NCBI GenBank assembly: GCA_024399135.1 | Contig: JAKSHY010000018.1 | Coordinates: forward strand, 1-64,000 | Length of the DNA stretch: 64,000 nt | DNA from: Lachnospiraceae bacterium | GTDB taxonomy: Bacteria; Bacillota; Clostridia; Lachnospirales; Lachnospiraceae | Direction: 5' to 3' | Shown here: one piece after another, positions 43,940 to 53,326 of the stretch | How the letters are laid out: every line of letters begins with the position of its first letter | Numbering within the stretch: position 1 is the first letter of the stretch | Program-made: the position numbers and the translations under genes | The notes under the pieces: generated by a model | What the model saw: the letters and a program-made list of their open reading frames with translations, nothing else | The model's database searches: none | What the model was told of the DNA's origin: nothing

Positions 43940-44085
43940 CAAGCAGCAATGAATGAAAATATCGCGAGGCGACATTTAGCGATGAAGATTCATTTGCTTG
44001 AAAAATAAGACTAGCGTTCGGTTTAAAGTAACTAGTGCAACAATCTACCATACATAACTTGTCAGCATGTGATATAATGTAACGT

Positions 44086-45243
44086 ATGAATAACGAAAAT
44101 ATGCACTGGTGCTCCATCTGGGGCAACGCAATGTCCATAACAGACCATAAGGTCGAAACATACAGTAAAGACTTAACATTAAGGTACCCGATAACGGTGC
44201 CTTTTTCTGGTGATAAGATTAAAATTACTTTCGACAATTTCTGTGGAACAGAAGATGTGTCTATCGAAGAGGTATATATTTCACTTGGAAGAAATGGAAA
44301 TGAAATAGCTACGGATACATTAAAGGAACTGACCTTTAATGGTAACCATTCTTTCACGATGACTGCAGGAAAGAGAGTAACAAGTGATGAAATTGATTTT
44401 ACCGTTAAGCAGAATGATGTTTTAATGGTTAGCTTTTATATTAAGGATTTCGCCCAGATGCGTTCTTCTGTCATTGCGACAGGACCGCTTTCGAAGGGCT
44501 TTTATTCAGTTGGTAATCAGTGTATGGAAGAAAAGCTTCCTATGGATCTTACAAGGAATACCAGCTGTTTTTATTTTTTGAGTGATGTATATCTTTTTAC
44601 TAAAGCTGATAACCATGCAATTATATGCTATGGTGATTCGATTACAGCGCAGGACTGGCCGGATTATTTAATGAAAATGTATCTTAAGAATCAGGATAAT
44701 AAGGTGGCTATCGTAAGAAAAGCAGCCAGTGGAACCAGGGTATTAAGGCAATACTCAAATATTACATATGAATCCTATGGCTTAAAGGCCAAGGTAAGAT
44801 TCCCTCATGAGATTCCGGTTGAGGGGGCAGATACAATAATTATTCAGCAGGGAATTAATGATATTATTCATCCTGTTGGTGTAGAGGTTAACCCTTTCAG
44901 ACCAATGTCTGATCTTCCAACAGTTCAGGAATTAGAAGAGGGTCTTAAGTATTATTTAGACGAGTCAAAAAGACATGGACTTAAAATATACATGGGAACA
45001 CTTCTTCCAATTAAAGGCTGGAGAACCTATGAGGAATTCCGTGAAGTTATGAAGAATGATATCAATGAATGGATTAGAAATAATGAAGATGCAGTTCTCA
45101 TAGACTTTGACAAAGCGGTAAGGGATGATAAGCAACCAGAAGCTTTTGCTGAAGGATATGATAGCGGAGATCATCTTCATCCAAGTGCCAAAGCGTACGA
45201 GAGAATGGCGCTTGAAGCATATAATGTACTCAATGACAAGTAA
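44086..45243 (+). CDS. SGNH/GDSL-family hydrolase
   Basis: A 385-residue esterase-type protein. An N-terminal beta-sandwich (1-165) is followed by an SGNH domain. AIICYGDSITAQDW carries the catalytic Ser, IIIQQGINDIIH the block III Asn, and SGDHLHPSAKAYERMA the Asp-x-x-His pair. There is no signal peptide, so it probably acts in the cytoplasm, perhaps deacetylating a sugar or lipid. Confidence 0.85.
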   Translation: MNNENMHWCSIWGNAMSITDHKVETYSKDLTLRYPITVPFSGDKIKITFDNFCGTEDVSIEEVYISLGRNGNEIATDTLKELTFNGNHSFTMTAGKRVTSDEIDFTVKQNDVLMVSFYIKDFAQMRSSVIATGPLSKGFYSVGNQCMEEKLPMDLTRNTSCFYFLSDVYLFTKADNHAIICYGDSITAQDWPDYLMKMYLKNQDNKVAIVRKAASGTRVLRQYSNITYESYGLKAKVRFPHEIPVEGADTIIIQQGINDIIHPVGVEVNPFRPMSDLPTVQELEEGLKYYLDESKRHGLKIYMGTLLPIKGWRTYEEFREVMKNDINEWIRNNEDAVLIDFDKAVRDDKQPEAFAEGYDSGDHLHPSAKAYERMALEAYNVLNDK

Positions 45244-45297
45244 GATAAGTCAATTACAATAAGATAGCTAATTAAATTAAGAAGGAGACTAACTAAG

Positions 45298-46575
45298 ATG
45301 GCAAAGATTGAAACAAAATGTACCAGATCAGGTTACACACCAAAAAATGGAGAACCACGTTCTCTTCCAATTTATCAGAGTACTACATGGAAATATGAAA
45401 AATCTGATGATATGGGTGCACTTTTTGATTTAGAGGCAGAAGGATATTTTTATACCAGATTACAGAATCCTACTAATGATTATGTAGCTGCCAAGCTGGC
45501 AGATTTAGAGGGAGGCGTTGCAGCTATGCTTACATCATCTGGTCAGGCTGCCAATTTCTTCGCAATCTTCAATATATGTGAAGCTGGAGATCATTTCTTA
45601 GCTTCAGCTAATATTTATGGTGGAACATATAATCTTTTCGGAACTACACTTAAGAAGATGGGAATTGAGTGTACTTTCTATGATCAGACAATGTCTGATG
45701 ATGAACTTCAGAAGCTTGTTCGCCCTAATACCAAGTGTGTGTTCGGTGAGACGATTACTAACCCTACAGTGATGGTATTTGATATTGAGAGAATGGCCGC
45801 TTTCGCACATAGAAATGGTATTCCTCTTATTATGGACAACACCTTCGCAACACCTGTTAACTGTCGTCCTTTCGAATGGGGATGCGATATTGTAACTCAT
45901 TCAACGACTAAGTATATTGACGGTCATGCTTCAACAGTTGGTGGAGCTATCGTAGACAGTGGTAATTTCGACTGGATGGCACACAAGGAAAAATTCCCTG
46001 GATTGTGTACTCCTGATGAGTCATATCATGGTATTACATATGCTACCAAGTTCGGAAAGGGTGCATATATTACCAAAGCAACAGTTCAGATGATGAGAGA
46101 TTTAGGCGCTATTCAGTCACCTCAGCATGCATTCTTCATCAATATTGGTCTTGAGAGTCTTCATGTAAGAATGGAGCGTCACTGTGCTAATGCACTCAAG
46201 ATTGCAGAATTTTTGAAAAATCACGAGCAGGTTGACTGGGTTCACTACCCTTCATTAGAGGGAGATGAATATAATGAACTTGCCAAGAAATATCTTCCTA
46301 ATGGTTCCTGTGGAGTTCTTTGCTTCGCTGTTAAGGGTGGAAGAGAAAAGTCTATTCAGTTCATGGACAGCCTTAAGTTAGCAACAATCGCAACACATGT
46401 AGCTGATGCTCAGACATGTCTTTTACATCCTGCAAGTCACACTCACAGACAGCTTTCGGAAGAGCAGTTGATTGAAGCAGGAGTTGCCCCTGATTTGATT
46501 CGTTACTCTGTAGGTCTTGAAAATGCAGATGATTTAATTGCAGATCTTCAGCAGGCATTTGAGACTATTAAATAA
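45298..46575 (+). CDS. O-acetylhomoserine sulfhydrylase (Cys/Met metabolism PLP enzyme)
   Basis: A 425-residue PLP enzyme. The PLP lysine lies in THSTTKYIDGHASTVGGA, with SSGQAANFFAIFNI at the phosphate site and PLIMDNTFATP before it. The length and the HATCLLHPASHTHRQ-type end point to O-acetylhomoserine sulfhydrylase rather than the shorter cystathionine gamma-synthase. It forms homocysteine from O-acetylhomoserine and sulfide. AAGGAG lies upstream. Confidence 0.87.
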   Translation: MAKIETKCTRSGYTPKNGEPRSLPIYQSTTWKYEKSDDMGALFDLEAEGYFYTRLQNPTNDYVAAKLADLEGGVAAMLTSSGQAANFFAIFNICEAGDHFLASANIYGGTYNLFGTTLKKMGIECTFYDQTMSDDELQKLVRPNTKCVFGETITNPTVMVFDIERMAAFAHRNGIPLIMDNTFATPVNCRPFEWGCDIVTHSTTKYIDGHASTVGGAIVDSGNFDWMAHKEKFPGLCTPDESYHGITYATKFGKGAYITKATVQMMRDLGAIQSPQHAFFINIGLESLHVRMERHCANALKIAEFLKNHEQVDWVHYPSLEGDEYNELAKKYLPNGSCGVLCFAVKGGREKSIQFMDSLKLATIATHVADAQTCLLHPASHTHRQLSEEQLIEAGVAPDLIRYSVGLENADDLIADLQQAFETIK

Positions 46576-46648
46576 TTTAGGCACAAAGATACAGTCCGTT
46601 GAATAATTAAGATCTCCAAGATCCTTGAATTTTAACTGAGGTTGTCAA

Positions 46649-48343
46649 ATGAAGAAGAGCAAATACATAAAAAAAATACTGGCGACTGGACTAGCCATGT
46701 CAATGCTACTGTCTGGCTGTGGAATTATCACGATGCAGAAGGCTAATCAGGAAAATGCCGAAGAAATTCTGGATGTATTAAGTGATGTTGCCAAAGAGTT
46801 TGATGAGCAAAGCACCAAGATTAAGAGATATGATTCCTCTTCATCCAAGGATTCGTCGAGGGCATCTTCACGAAATGATATGAATAGTTCATCCGAAGAT
46901 GACGCATCCGATGATAATAAGAATCCGGATGAATATGTATCCTTCGAAAAAAGATATGATGTTAAAGAAGGTGAATATAAGCTTTTAGAGGATAGTGGTG
47001 CATTCATATATGGAAATATGATGGTCGAAATACCAGATGAATGGGCAGGAAAGGTGTATGTCACAGGTTTTGACAGAGGCTTTTCATTCCATGAGGCTAA
47101 ATCACATGAGTATGATGGATCTGGATACATGTTCGGTTTCTTCGAAAGTGATAACAATGTCATGAACTATTCCGGCGAGTATATGTATGCGTATAATCCC
47201 AATTGTACATATAACATTTCAACTCCTTCGGACGTTCCATATCCATATGATGTCAAAGATATAGCTGAGGCATATTCCTATGCAATTGGTTTCGAAGAAC
47301 AGGTCATTAAATCACTCAGAATTAATGACAGTTCTACTAAATACGATGGCAGAGAGCATATGTTCCCAATGAGTGAATATAAGCCGCTTGACGAGGATTG
47401 TCTAAGAGAACTGACAGATGAGACTGCAGATTATGCAATCGGTGAAGTTTACGCAAGGCATGGGGCAGTTTTTGATGATCCTTATATGCAGAACTATTTT
47501 GATAAATACAGCTGGTACCAGAACAGGGGAGTTGGAAGAGAAGATATATCTTTGAGCCCTGTTGAAAAGAAGAATATCGAACTTATTGAAAACGAAATGT
47601 CTGGCAGGAAAACCTATAACCCTTATCCTATAGAACATACCATGGGGGATATCACTAGCGAGGTGTTAAACTCTAATTTCCAGGCGGTTGATATTCAGGT
47701 GGATTTCGTTAATAGAAAAGGAAAAAGAGTTGCCAATATAATTATTGACGGTGATGTATGGACGAGTGATTATGCGGGAGTTAAGTTCGAAAATCCGTAT
47801 GAGGACAAATATTTCATAACATCCATCGAACCATACGAGGGAACAGCTGAGATAGCACTCATTGACCTTGGGAAAAATGGCAATAGTGTCACATATTATT
47901 TCAAAATAGATGATAAAAAGAAGCTAAAGTGTATAGGTGGAATTTCCGGAATTCCGTTTAAAGGCTTCGATGGATACGGCTACGGATTCAGTAACTATGG
48001 TGGCCTGATGGCATATCATAAGAGTGATATCCTGGGCGGAATCGAATATTATACATATTGCTGGTATAATTCTGGCGATATGAAAATCCAGGAAAATGAT
48101 GCTTCCGGATATTATGCTGTACTTCCAATGCCTCTATTGGAAACACTGGAGGATATCGAGTATTATTCAGATTATAATTTCGGACTGACCGAAACTCTTA
48201 AAAAGGGCAGCAGGATTAGTGTTACAGCAGTGGATGAGTATGGAACATTAAGAGTCCATGTCAAAGATACAGGTGATGACCTTATAGTTAAGCTGACAGA
48301 TGATATAAAGAATCACCCTGAAAAATACTTTAAAAAATATTAG
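46649..48343 (+). CDS. YARHG-domain lipoprotein
   Basis: A 564-residue secreted lipoprotein with lipobox LSGCG near residue 25. A Ser/Asp-rich linker (about 60-92) leads to a beta-rich domain. A YARHG domain lies near 270-310 (GEVYARHGAVFDDPYMQNYF...YSWYQNR). The final 230 residues have no recognised family. YARHG proteins are common in Lachnospiraceae envelopes; their role is unknown, possibly wall binding. Confidence 0.8.
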   Translation: MKKSKYIKKILATGLAMSMLLSGCGIITMQKANQENAEEILDVLSDVAKEFDEQSTKIKRYDSSSSKDSSRASSRNDMNSSSEDDASDDNKNPDEYVSFEKRYDVKEGEYKLLEDSGAFIYGNMMVEIPDEWAGKVYVTGFDRGFSFHEAKSHEYDGSGYMFGFFESDNNVMNYSGEYMYAYNPNCTYNISTPSDVPYPYDVKDIAEAYSYAIGFEEQVIKSLRINDSSTKYDGREHMFPMSEYKPLDEDCLRELTDETADYAIGEVYARHGAVFDDPYMQNYFDKYSWYQNRGVGREDISLSPVEKKNIELIENEMSGRKTYNPYPIEHTMGDITSEVLNSNFQAVDIQVDFVNRKGKRVANIIIDGDVWTSDYAGVKFENPYEDKYFITSIEPYEGTAEIALIDLGKNGNSVTYYFKIDDKKKLKCIGGISGIPFKGFDGYGYGFSNYGGLMAYHKSDILGGIEYYTYCWYNSGDMKIQENDASGYYAVLPMPLLETLEDIEYYSDYNFGLTETLKKGSRISVTAVDEYGTLRVHVKDTGDDLIVKLTDDIKNHPEKYFKKY

Positions 48344-48345
48344 AA

Positions 48346-49506
48346 TTATTCAGACATATTAGAAAACATAATAATACCGTCGTTCTCTTTGATAATGGTG
48401 CTTCCATTAGGAACGATGGTATTTTTATTTCTCTTGATCATTAAAAGCATTTCGCTCTTCGAAATGTCAAGATCTTTAACGCGCTTTCCAATCCATGGGT
48501 TTTCAGTGCCTATGTCAATTCTGGCCAAAGATATATCCTGATCATCAGTATAATCCGAAGAACCCAGAACAAGCTTATCCTCTTCATAAATAACAGTATT
48601 GTCAGTTGGAATAATAACTTCACCGTGCCTTAGGATTACGCTTAAGATAACGCCTGGAGGAAGAATTATGTCCTTAAATTTCATATCCTTCCATGGATGA
48701 TTAAGGGTAACCTTGGAAACTACGAACTGAAGAGGTCTTTCGGCACCGTTGTAGGATTTAGCCTTCGTGTAGTGCTCAACGAAACCGGCACTTATAATAC
48801 CTGTTGGGATAGCTACCATACCAACGCCTAAAAATGCCAGGATTATAGCCATAGCCTGCCCCCAGAAGGTGACAGGATAGATGTCGCCATAGCCTACGGT
48901 AAGGAGAGTTGAAACTGCCCACCAGATACCAGAGAAGGCGTTTTTGAAATTTTCTGGCTGAGCTTCGTTTTCTAATGAATACATGCACAACGATGCTGCC
49001 AGCATGAAGATAATAATGAGTGCGCAGGATGAAAGAAGCTGATTCTTCTTTTCTTTCAATACATCAGTAATGACATTGAATGCGTCATACTGTGAGTTGA
49101 TTTTAAACAATCTGAAAATCCTGATGACTCTGAACATTCTGAATGCAACCACTCCGGCAGGGAACATGATTGGCAGATAGAATGGGAAAAATGCGAAGAA
49201 ATCTATAAGTCCGTAAAACGAGAATATGAATTTGATTAAAGCTTTTCCTCTGGACAGTTTCGGATATAAAAGGTCAGAGGTCCACAATCTTAAGATATAT
49301 TCAATGGTAAAGATATAGATAGTTACATGCTCAATGATATCGAGAATATGCTGGTATGAAGATAATTCCTCGAAGGTTGTAAGGAAGGTCTCTGAAAGAT
49401 TTAAGAATATAATAATGACAATAAAATAGTCGAATGCTTTGCTGATGAAATCATCCTTGTTTCCTATTGATATTACGTTAAAGATTTTCTTTTTAAGATC
49501 TTTCAT
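48346..49506 (-). CDS. Voltage-gated-like potassium channel with two TrkA-C domains
   Basis: A 386-residue channel. It has a six-helix voltage-gated-like core with S4 FRMFRVIRIFRLFKI and the filter STLLTVGYGDIYP near residue 200. The cytoplasmic part holds two TrkA-C type repeats (NHPWKDMKFKDIILPPG and ENPWIGKRVKDLDISKS) but no nucleotide-binding RCK-N domain. TrkA-C domains bind small regulators such as cyclic dinucleotides in Firmicutes. The stop is 2 bp from that of the opposing lipoprotein gene. Confidence 0.87.
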   Translation of the reverse strand: MKDLKKKIFNVISIGNKDDFISKAFDYFIVIIIFLNLSETFLTTFEELSSYQHILDIIEHVTIYIFTIEYILRLWTSDLLYPKLSRGKALIKFIFSFYGLIDFFAFFPFYLPIMFPAGVVAFRMFRVIRIFRLFKINSQYDAFNVITDVLKEKKNQLLSSCALIIIFMLAASLCMYSLENEAQPENFKNAFSGIWWAVSTLLTVGYGDIYPVTFWGQAMAIILAFLGVGMVAIPTGIISAGFVEHYTKAKSYNGAERPLQFVVSKVTLNHPWKDMKFKDIILPPGVILSVILRHGEVIIPTDNTVIYEEDKLVLGSSDYTDDQDISLARIDIGTENPWIGKRVKDLDISKSEMLLMIKRNKNTIVPNGSTIIKENDGIIMFSNMSE

Positions 49507-49530
49507 GTTTTCCTTTCAATTACTTTTCGT

Positions 49531-50352
49531 TCACTTTCCGTCCAGTTCTTTAAGGTGCTGGGAAGCATAGAATACATACTGCTGCATTACGCCCGCAACC
49601 TCTCCATATTGAGGGAATGGATTAATACCATTATACTCGTCATGAATTACTTTGGCTATCCATGTATCAATTGGTGCACGTCCAAGTCTGTGATAACCGA
49701 AAAGAAGTACACAGTTAGCGACCTTGTCTCCAACTCCATAGAAGGATTTAAGCGTGCTAAATAGTGTTTCGTCATCCTCTGTGGCGATGCTGCCTAAATC
49801 TATTTCTTTAGTAAATACAGCTTTGACAGCTTCTATTATATATGGAGTTCTGTATCCAAGGCCACATTCGTTAAGCTCATCAGAGGTTGCCCTTGATAAT
49901 TCTTCGGGTGTTGGGAATGTGAAAAGATCGTACTCCTTGCTGATGCATCGTCCCCATCTTTTACAAAGTTTTTCTACGGAAGATTTGATAGCAGGAATAC
50001 TTTTTCTTTGTGAAATGATGAATGAAATAAGCATTTCGAACTTATCCTGATTAAGAATTCTTATTCCCTCACCTAAAATAGAGGAACGCTTAATGAAAGT
50101 GTCATTTTTACTAATGCGGCTTCTGATATTCTCATATGAGGTTTCGAAATCAAAATAGTGAGACCAGATGGAATCCCACTCTTTGCTGCTACAAGAGATG
50201 TCATATGATGTGCCAGTTTTAGTTATAACGACATAATTGTCACCTGTTACGAACAAAAAACTGTTCGTATTGAGTTCTCGAACTCTGAAGCATTGTCCCG
50301 AATATGCAATTTTATATAAATCAAAATCGTCCTTTATTTCTATTGTAATCAT
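49531..50352 (-). CDS. 8-oxoguanine DNA glycosylase / lyase (OGG type)
   Basis: A 273-residue DNA repair enzyme. The N-terminal TATA-like domain is about 1-110. The HhH-GPD domain includes FYGVGDKVANCVLLFG, whose Lys is the Schiff-base nucleophile, and APIDTWIAKVI with the catalytic Asp. The pattern is OGG1/archaeal-type AGOG-like rather than MutY, as no Fe-S cysteines are present. It probably removes 8-oxoguanine. Confidence 0.87.
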   Translation of the reverse strand: MITIEIKDDFDLYKIAYSGQCFRVRELNTNSFLFVTGDNYVVITKTGTSYDISCSSKEWDSIWSHYFDFETSYENIRSRISKNDTFIKRSSILGEGIRILNQDKFEMLISFIISQRKSIPAIKSSVEKLCKRWGRCISKEYDLFTFPTPEELSRATSDELNECGLGYRTPYIIEAVKAVFTKEIDLGSIATEDDETLFSTLKSFYGVGDKVANCVLLFGYHRLGRAPIDTWIAKVIHDEYNGINPFPQYGEVAGVMQQYVFYASQHLKELDGK

Positions 50353-50444
50353 AGTAATTTTCTAAGTACTCATAGTAATTTCCTAAGTACAAGATTATTT
50401 GGTGACTGAAATGAATAAAATAATAACTTATAACCATCATACAA

Positions 50445-51566
50445 CTACATTATTATCAATTCTAGCATGAGCAAAACAGCCAGGAATAATAAATTCCACA
50501 TGGTGAAGGTAAGTATATATTTTCCCTTCTTGGAATTAGGCGTTACAGCGTAGAACTTATATGAAATAAGACTGGCCATGGATGCAATCAGTGTTCCAAG
50601 ACCACCGATATCTACTCCCTTTAATAAAGCAACATAATTGTCAGTGAATCCAGACAAAAGCATGGCAGCAGGAACATTAGAAATGACCTGACTAATTATA
50701 GTAGAACCAACAAGCTCATGTCCATTAACCATGTTGTTGATGAATGAGTTAATAGCCGGAAGCTTCTGCATATTGCCAACGAAAACGAAGAAACCTATGA
50801 AGGTTCCTAAAAGGAAATAGTCTATATCTTTGAATAAATTTCGAAACCAGATAAGCCCTGATATGAATACGATAATTAATGAAATCTGCCATGGAATAAG
50901 TCTTATTACAGTTCCCATTGAAATAATGAATAGGATAGCTATTATAGTGAGCTTGAATTTCGATATATTAACATCAGCCTTCTCGAATTTAACCTCTATA
51001 GGGGTCTTCTTTCCAGTAAATACAATGATTAAAAGAAGGACTAATGACACGATCGTCAGTGGGAGCATGGTTAGTAAGAATGTGCCGAAACCCATCTCTG
51101 ACAGAGTATAAAGATACAGGTTTTGAGGATTGCCGATTGGAGTCAGCATACTTCCTAAGTTGGCTGCGATAGTCTGTAATACAACTACTCGAATGATTCG
51201 ACCCTCAAGTCCGGCACCTTTTAACAGGGCGAGTGCGAAGGGAACGAAAGTAATTAATGCGACATCATTAGTAATCAGCATGCTGGAGAAGAATGGAAGA
51301 AGAACAAGTATTAATTCTAATCCCATAGAGCCTTTGACATGTGCAGTAAGCTTTTCGGCAAGGCGCCTGAATATCCACTGCTCCTTTAATCCGGCGACTA
51401 ATAACATTAAGCAAAAAAGAATTGAAAGAACTCTAAAATCTATGTAGCTAAAGAAATCACTCGTTGGTGGAACAATTATACATGAGATTATTCCAAGAAT
51501 GATTGCTATAGTGAATACCGTTTCCTTTTTAATGAACTTTTTGATCACTGATAATGTGTTATTCAT
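50445..51566 (-). CDS. SLC13/ArsB-type anion transporter
   Basis: A 373-residue carrier with about ten hydrophobic segments. MLITNDVALITFVPFALALL and ANLGSMLTPIGNPQNLYLY are signatures of the ArsB/CitMHS/SLC13 ion transporter superfamily. The substrate is not predictable. The ATG at 51566 follows GGAG within ATGGAGCACATC; an upstream ATG at 51578 is possible. Confidence 0.8.
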   Translation of the reverse strand: MNNTLSVIKKFIKKETVFTIAIILGIISCIIVPPTSDFFSYIDFRVLSILFCLMLLVAGLKEQWIFRRLAEKLTAHVKGSMGLELILVLLPFFSSMLITNDVALITFVPFALALLKGAGLEGRIIRVVVLQTIAANLGSMLTPIGNPQNLYLYTLSEMGFGTFLLTMLPLTIVSLVLLLIIVFTGKKTPIEVKFEKADVNISKFKLTIIAILFIISMGTVIRLIPWQISLIIVFISGLIWFRNLFKDIDYFLLGTFIGFFVFVGNMQKLPAINSFINNMVNGHELVGSTIISQVISNVPAAMLLSGFTDNYVALLKGVDIGGLGTLIASMASLISYKFYAVTPNSKKGKYILTFTMWNLLFLAVLLMLELIIM

Positions 51567-51786
51567 GATGTGCTCCATATTATATATAAAATCCGAAAGA
51601 AGTATAGCATAAATATATTTAAACTGCTTTAGTAAATGTGACAAAAAATCCCCACAAAATGCCATAAACATTGTAAAATGAAAGTGTATGAATTAGTAAG
51701 TGCAATACAATAGACGAATATTTGCATTTTTAGATAAGAAAATCGCAAAACTGGTATTAATGATGGATAGAATATAGGAGTTTAAA

Positions 51787-52446
51787 ATGAACTACGAATT
51801 AATGGCTTCTATGATGTGCGCAGATTATGGACATTTAGAAGATGAGGTAAAAAAGCTTGAAGAAGGTGGAATTGATTCATTCCATATAGATATTATGGAT
51901 GGTAGATATGTGCCTAATTATGCTATGTCTTTGAATGATATGAAGTATATAGCGAAGGCAACGACGAAGCCACTGGATGTTCATCTGATGGTAGAGCATC
52001 CAAATAACACAGTCCAGCTTTTTTTAGATGAATTAAGAAAAGGTGATACAGTATACATTCATCCGGAAGCTGAATATCATCCTTCGACAACTCTTCAGAA
52101 AATTATTAATGCCGGCATGGTTCCTGGAATCGCGATTAATCCTGGAACAAGTGTCGAGAGTGTTCTTGAACTTCTTCAGATAGTTGACAAGGTTCTTGTT
52201 ATGAGCGTTAATCCTGGAAATGCAGGGCAGATGTACATGCCATATGTACGAAAGAAGTACGAAAAGCTTTCGAAGATAAGAGAAGAGATGGGTTTCGAAA
52301 TTTACTGGGATGGAGCCTGCTCGAAGGACAAGATTCAGGAATTCGCACCTATGGGTGTTAAAGGGTTCGTTCTTGGAACAACTCTTCTTTTCGGTAAGAA
52401 GAAGCCGTACAAAGATATATTGGATGAGATAAGGACATTTGCATAA
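51787..52446 (+). CDS. Ribulose-phosphate 3-epimerase-family protein
   Basis: A 219-residue TIM-barrel enzyme of the Rpe/AlsE family. The metal and acid/base residues lie in FHIDIMDGRYVPN, DVHLMVEHP and IYWDGACS. SVNPGNAGQMYMP takes the place of the usual MSVxPGFGGQ phosphate loop. It epimerises a ketopentose or ketohexose phosphate. It starts a three-gene group with an IspD-type cytidylyltransferase and a zinc dehydrogenase, so it may supply the sugar phosphate for a CDP-polyol rather than serve the pentose phosphate pathway. Confidence 0.83.
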   Translation: MNYELMASMMCADYGHLEDEVKKLEEGGIDSFHIDIMDGRYVPNYAMSLNDMKYIAKATTKPLDVHLMVEHPNNTVQLFLDELRKGDTVYIHPEAEYHPSTTLQKIINAGMVPGIAINPGTSVESVLELLQIVDKVLVMSVNPGNAGQMYMPYVRKKYEKLSKIREEMGFEIYWDGACSKDKIQEFAPMGVKGFVLGTTLLFGKKKPYKDILDEIRTFA

Positions 52447-52490
52447 GTGCATAGTAACCAAAGACGGTTAAAAGGAAAGAAACAGGTAGT

Positions 52491-53270
52491 ATGAACATAG
52501 CATTATTACTTTCAGGGGGAAAAGGATTAAGAATAGGCGGTGAGGTTCCTAAGCAGTACATTGATGTAAAGGGTGTGCCAATTATTTCATATAGCTTAAG
52601 AACTCTTATTAAACATCCGTTAATTGATGCAGTCTGGATTGTCGCAGAGGAAGAGTACAAGGAATTGATTGAAAATTCAATAGAGAAGATAGTATCAGAT
52701 GAAAGATTATCCGAGAATGGAACATCATTCAAGAATGAAGCATTATCTGAGGACAAAGATACAGTTTCAGTTAAATTCCGTGGCTTTTCGACTCCAGGGA
52801 AGAACAGACAGGAATCTATTTTGAATGGACTTCGGGATATAAGAAAATATGCCGAAGATGCCGATAAAATACTTGTGCATGACGCGGCAAGACCTTTTAT
52901 TTCAGATGAACTTATTACAGAGTGTTTCCGAGCGATAGAGGAGCATGACGGGGTGCTTCCAGTGCTTCCAATGAAGGATACGGTATATATTTGTAATAAG
53001 GAAAATAAGATCACATCGCTGATTGACAGGTCTACGGTCTTTAGAGGACAGGCACCAGAGCTGTTCGTTTTCGGGAAATATTACGAGGCGAATTTGAACT
53101 TAGGTGATGATATAGAAAAGATTAATGGTTCGACGGAGCCGGCGATTCTCGAAGGTATGGATATAGTCACGATAGAAGGCGACGAAGAGAATTTTAAGAT
53201 TACTACCAGTGAAGACCTGGCCAGAATGAATAACATTATGGAAAAATATATTGCTGAAGAGAGAATGTGA
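52491..53270 (+). CDS. IspD/TarI-family cytidylyltransferase
   Basis: A 259-residue nucleotidyltransferase. The CTP-binding N-terminus is ALLLSGGKGLRIGGEVPKQY. HDAARPFI and KDTVYIC follow, as in both IspD and TarI, and the end reads DEENFKITTSEDLARM. An insertion near 60-100 makes it about 25 residues longer than IspD. With a polyol-phosphate dehydrogenase next to it, a TarI-like CDP-ribitol (or other CDP-pentitol) synthase is more likely than isoprenoid IspD. Confidence 0.8.
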   Translation: MNIALLLSGGKGLRIGGEVPKQYIDVKGVPIISYSLRTLIKHPLIDAVWIVAEEEYKELIENSIEKIVSDERLSENGTSFKNEALSEDKDTVSVKFRGFSTPGKNRQESILNGLRDIRKYAEDADKILVHDAARPFISDELITECFRAIEEHDGVLPVLPMKDTVYICNKENKITSLIDRSTVFRGQAPELFVFGKYYEANLNLGDDIEKINGSTEPAILEGMDIVTIEGDEENFKITTSEDLARMNNIMEKYIAEERM

Positions 53271-53326
53271 GCTGGTAATATACCAGAGGTCAGCAAGAAG
53301 TAGTGTTTTGATTGTAGGAGCAATAT

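Larger units (their letters stand above)
43352..44085. other. Long gene-free stretch with repeats
   Basis: 734 bp without a credible gene; minus-strand frames are caused by the repeats. It holds three 62-bp tandem units (43610-43795) and a 144-bp inverted-repeat element (43796-43939), listed separately. The first 250 bp show no clear structure. Confidence 0.6.

Noticed and set aside
43586-44357. Minus-strand open frames in the long gene-free region
   Set aside because: They arise from the repeats and the inverted-repeat element, or overlap the SGNH hydrolase gene; low-complexity products without ribosome sites.
52491-53270. Calling the cytidylyltransferase plain ispD
   Set aside because: Neighbouring epimerase and TarJ-like genes and the insertion make a polyol-phosphate role at least as likely, so no symbol was given.
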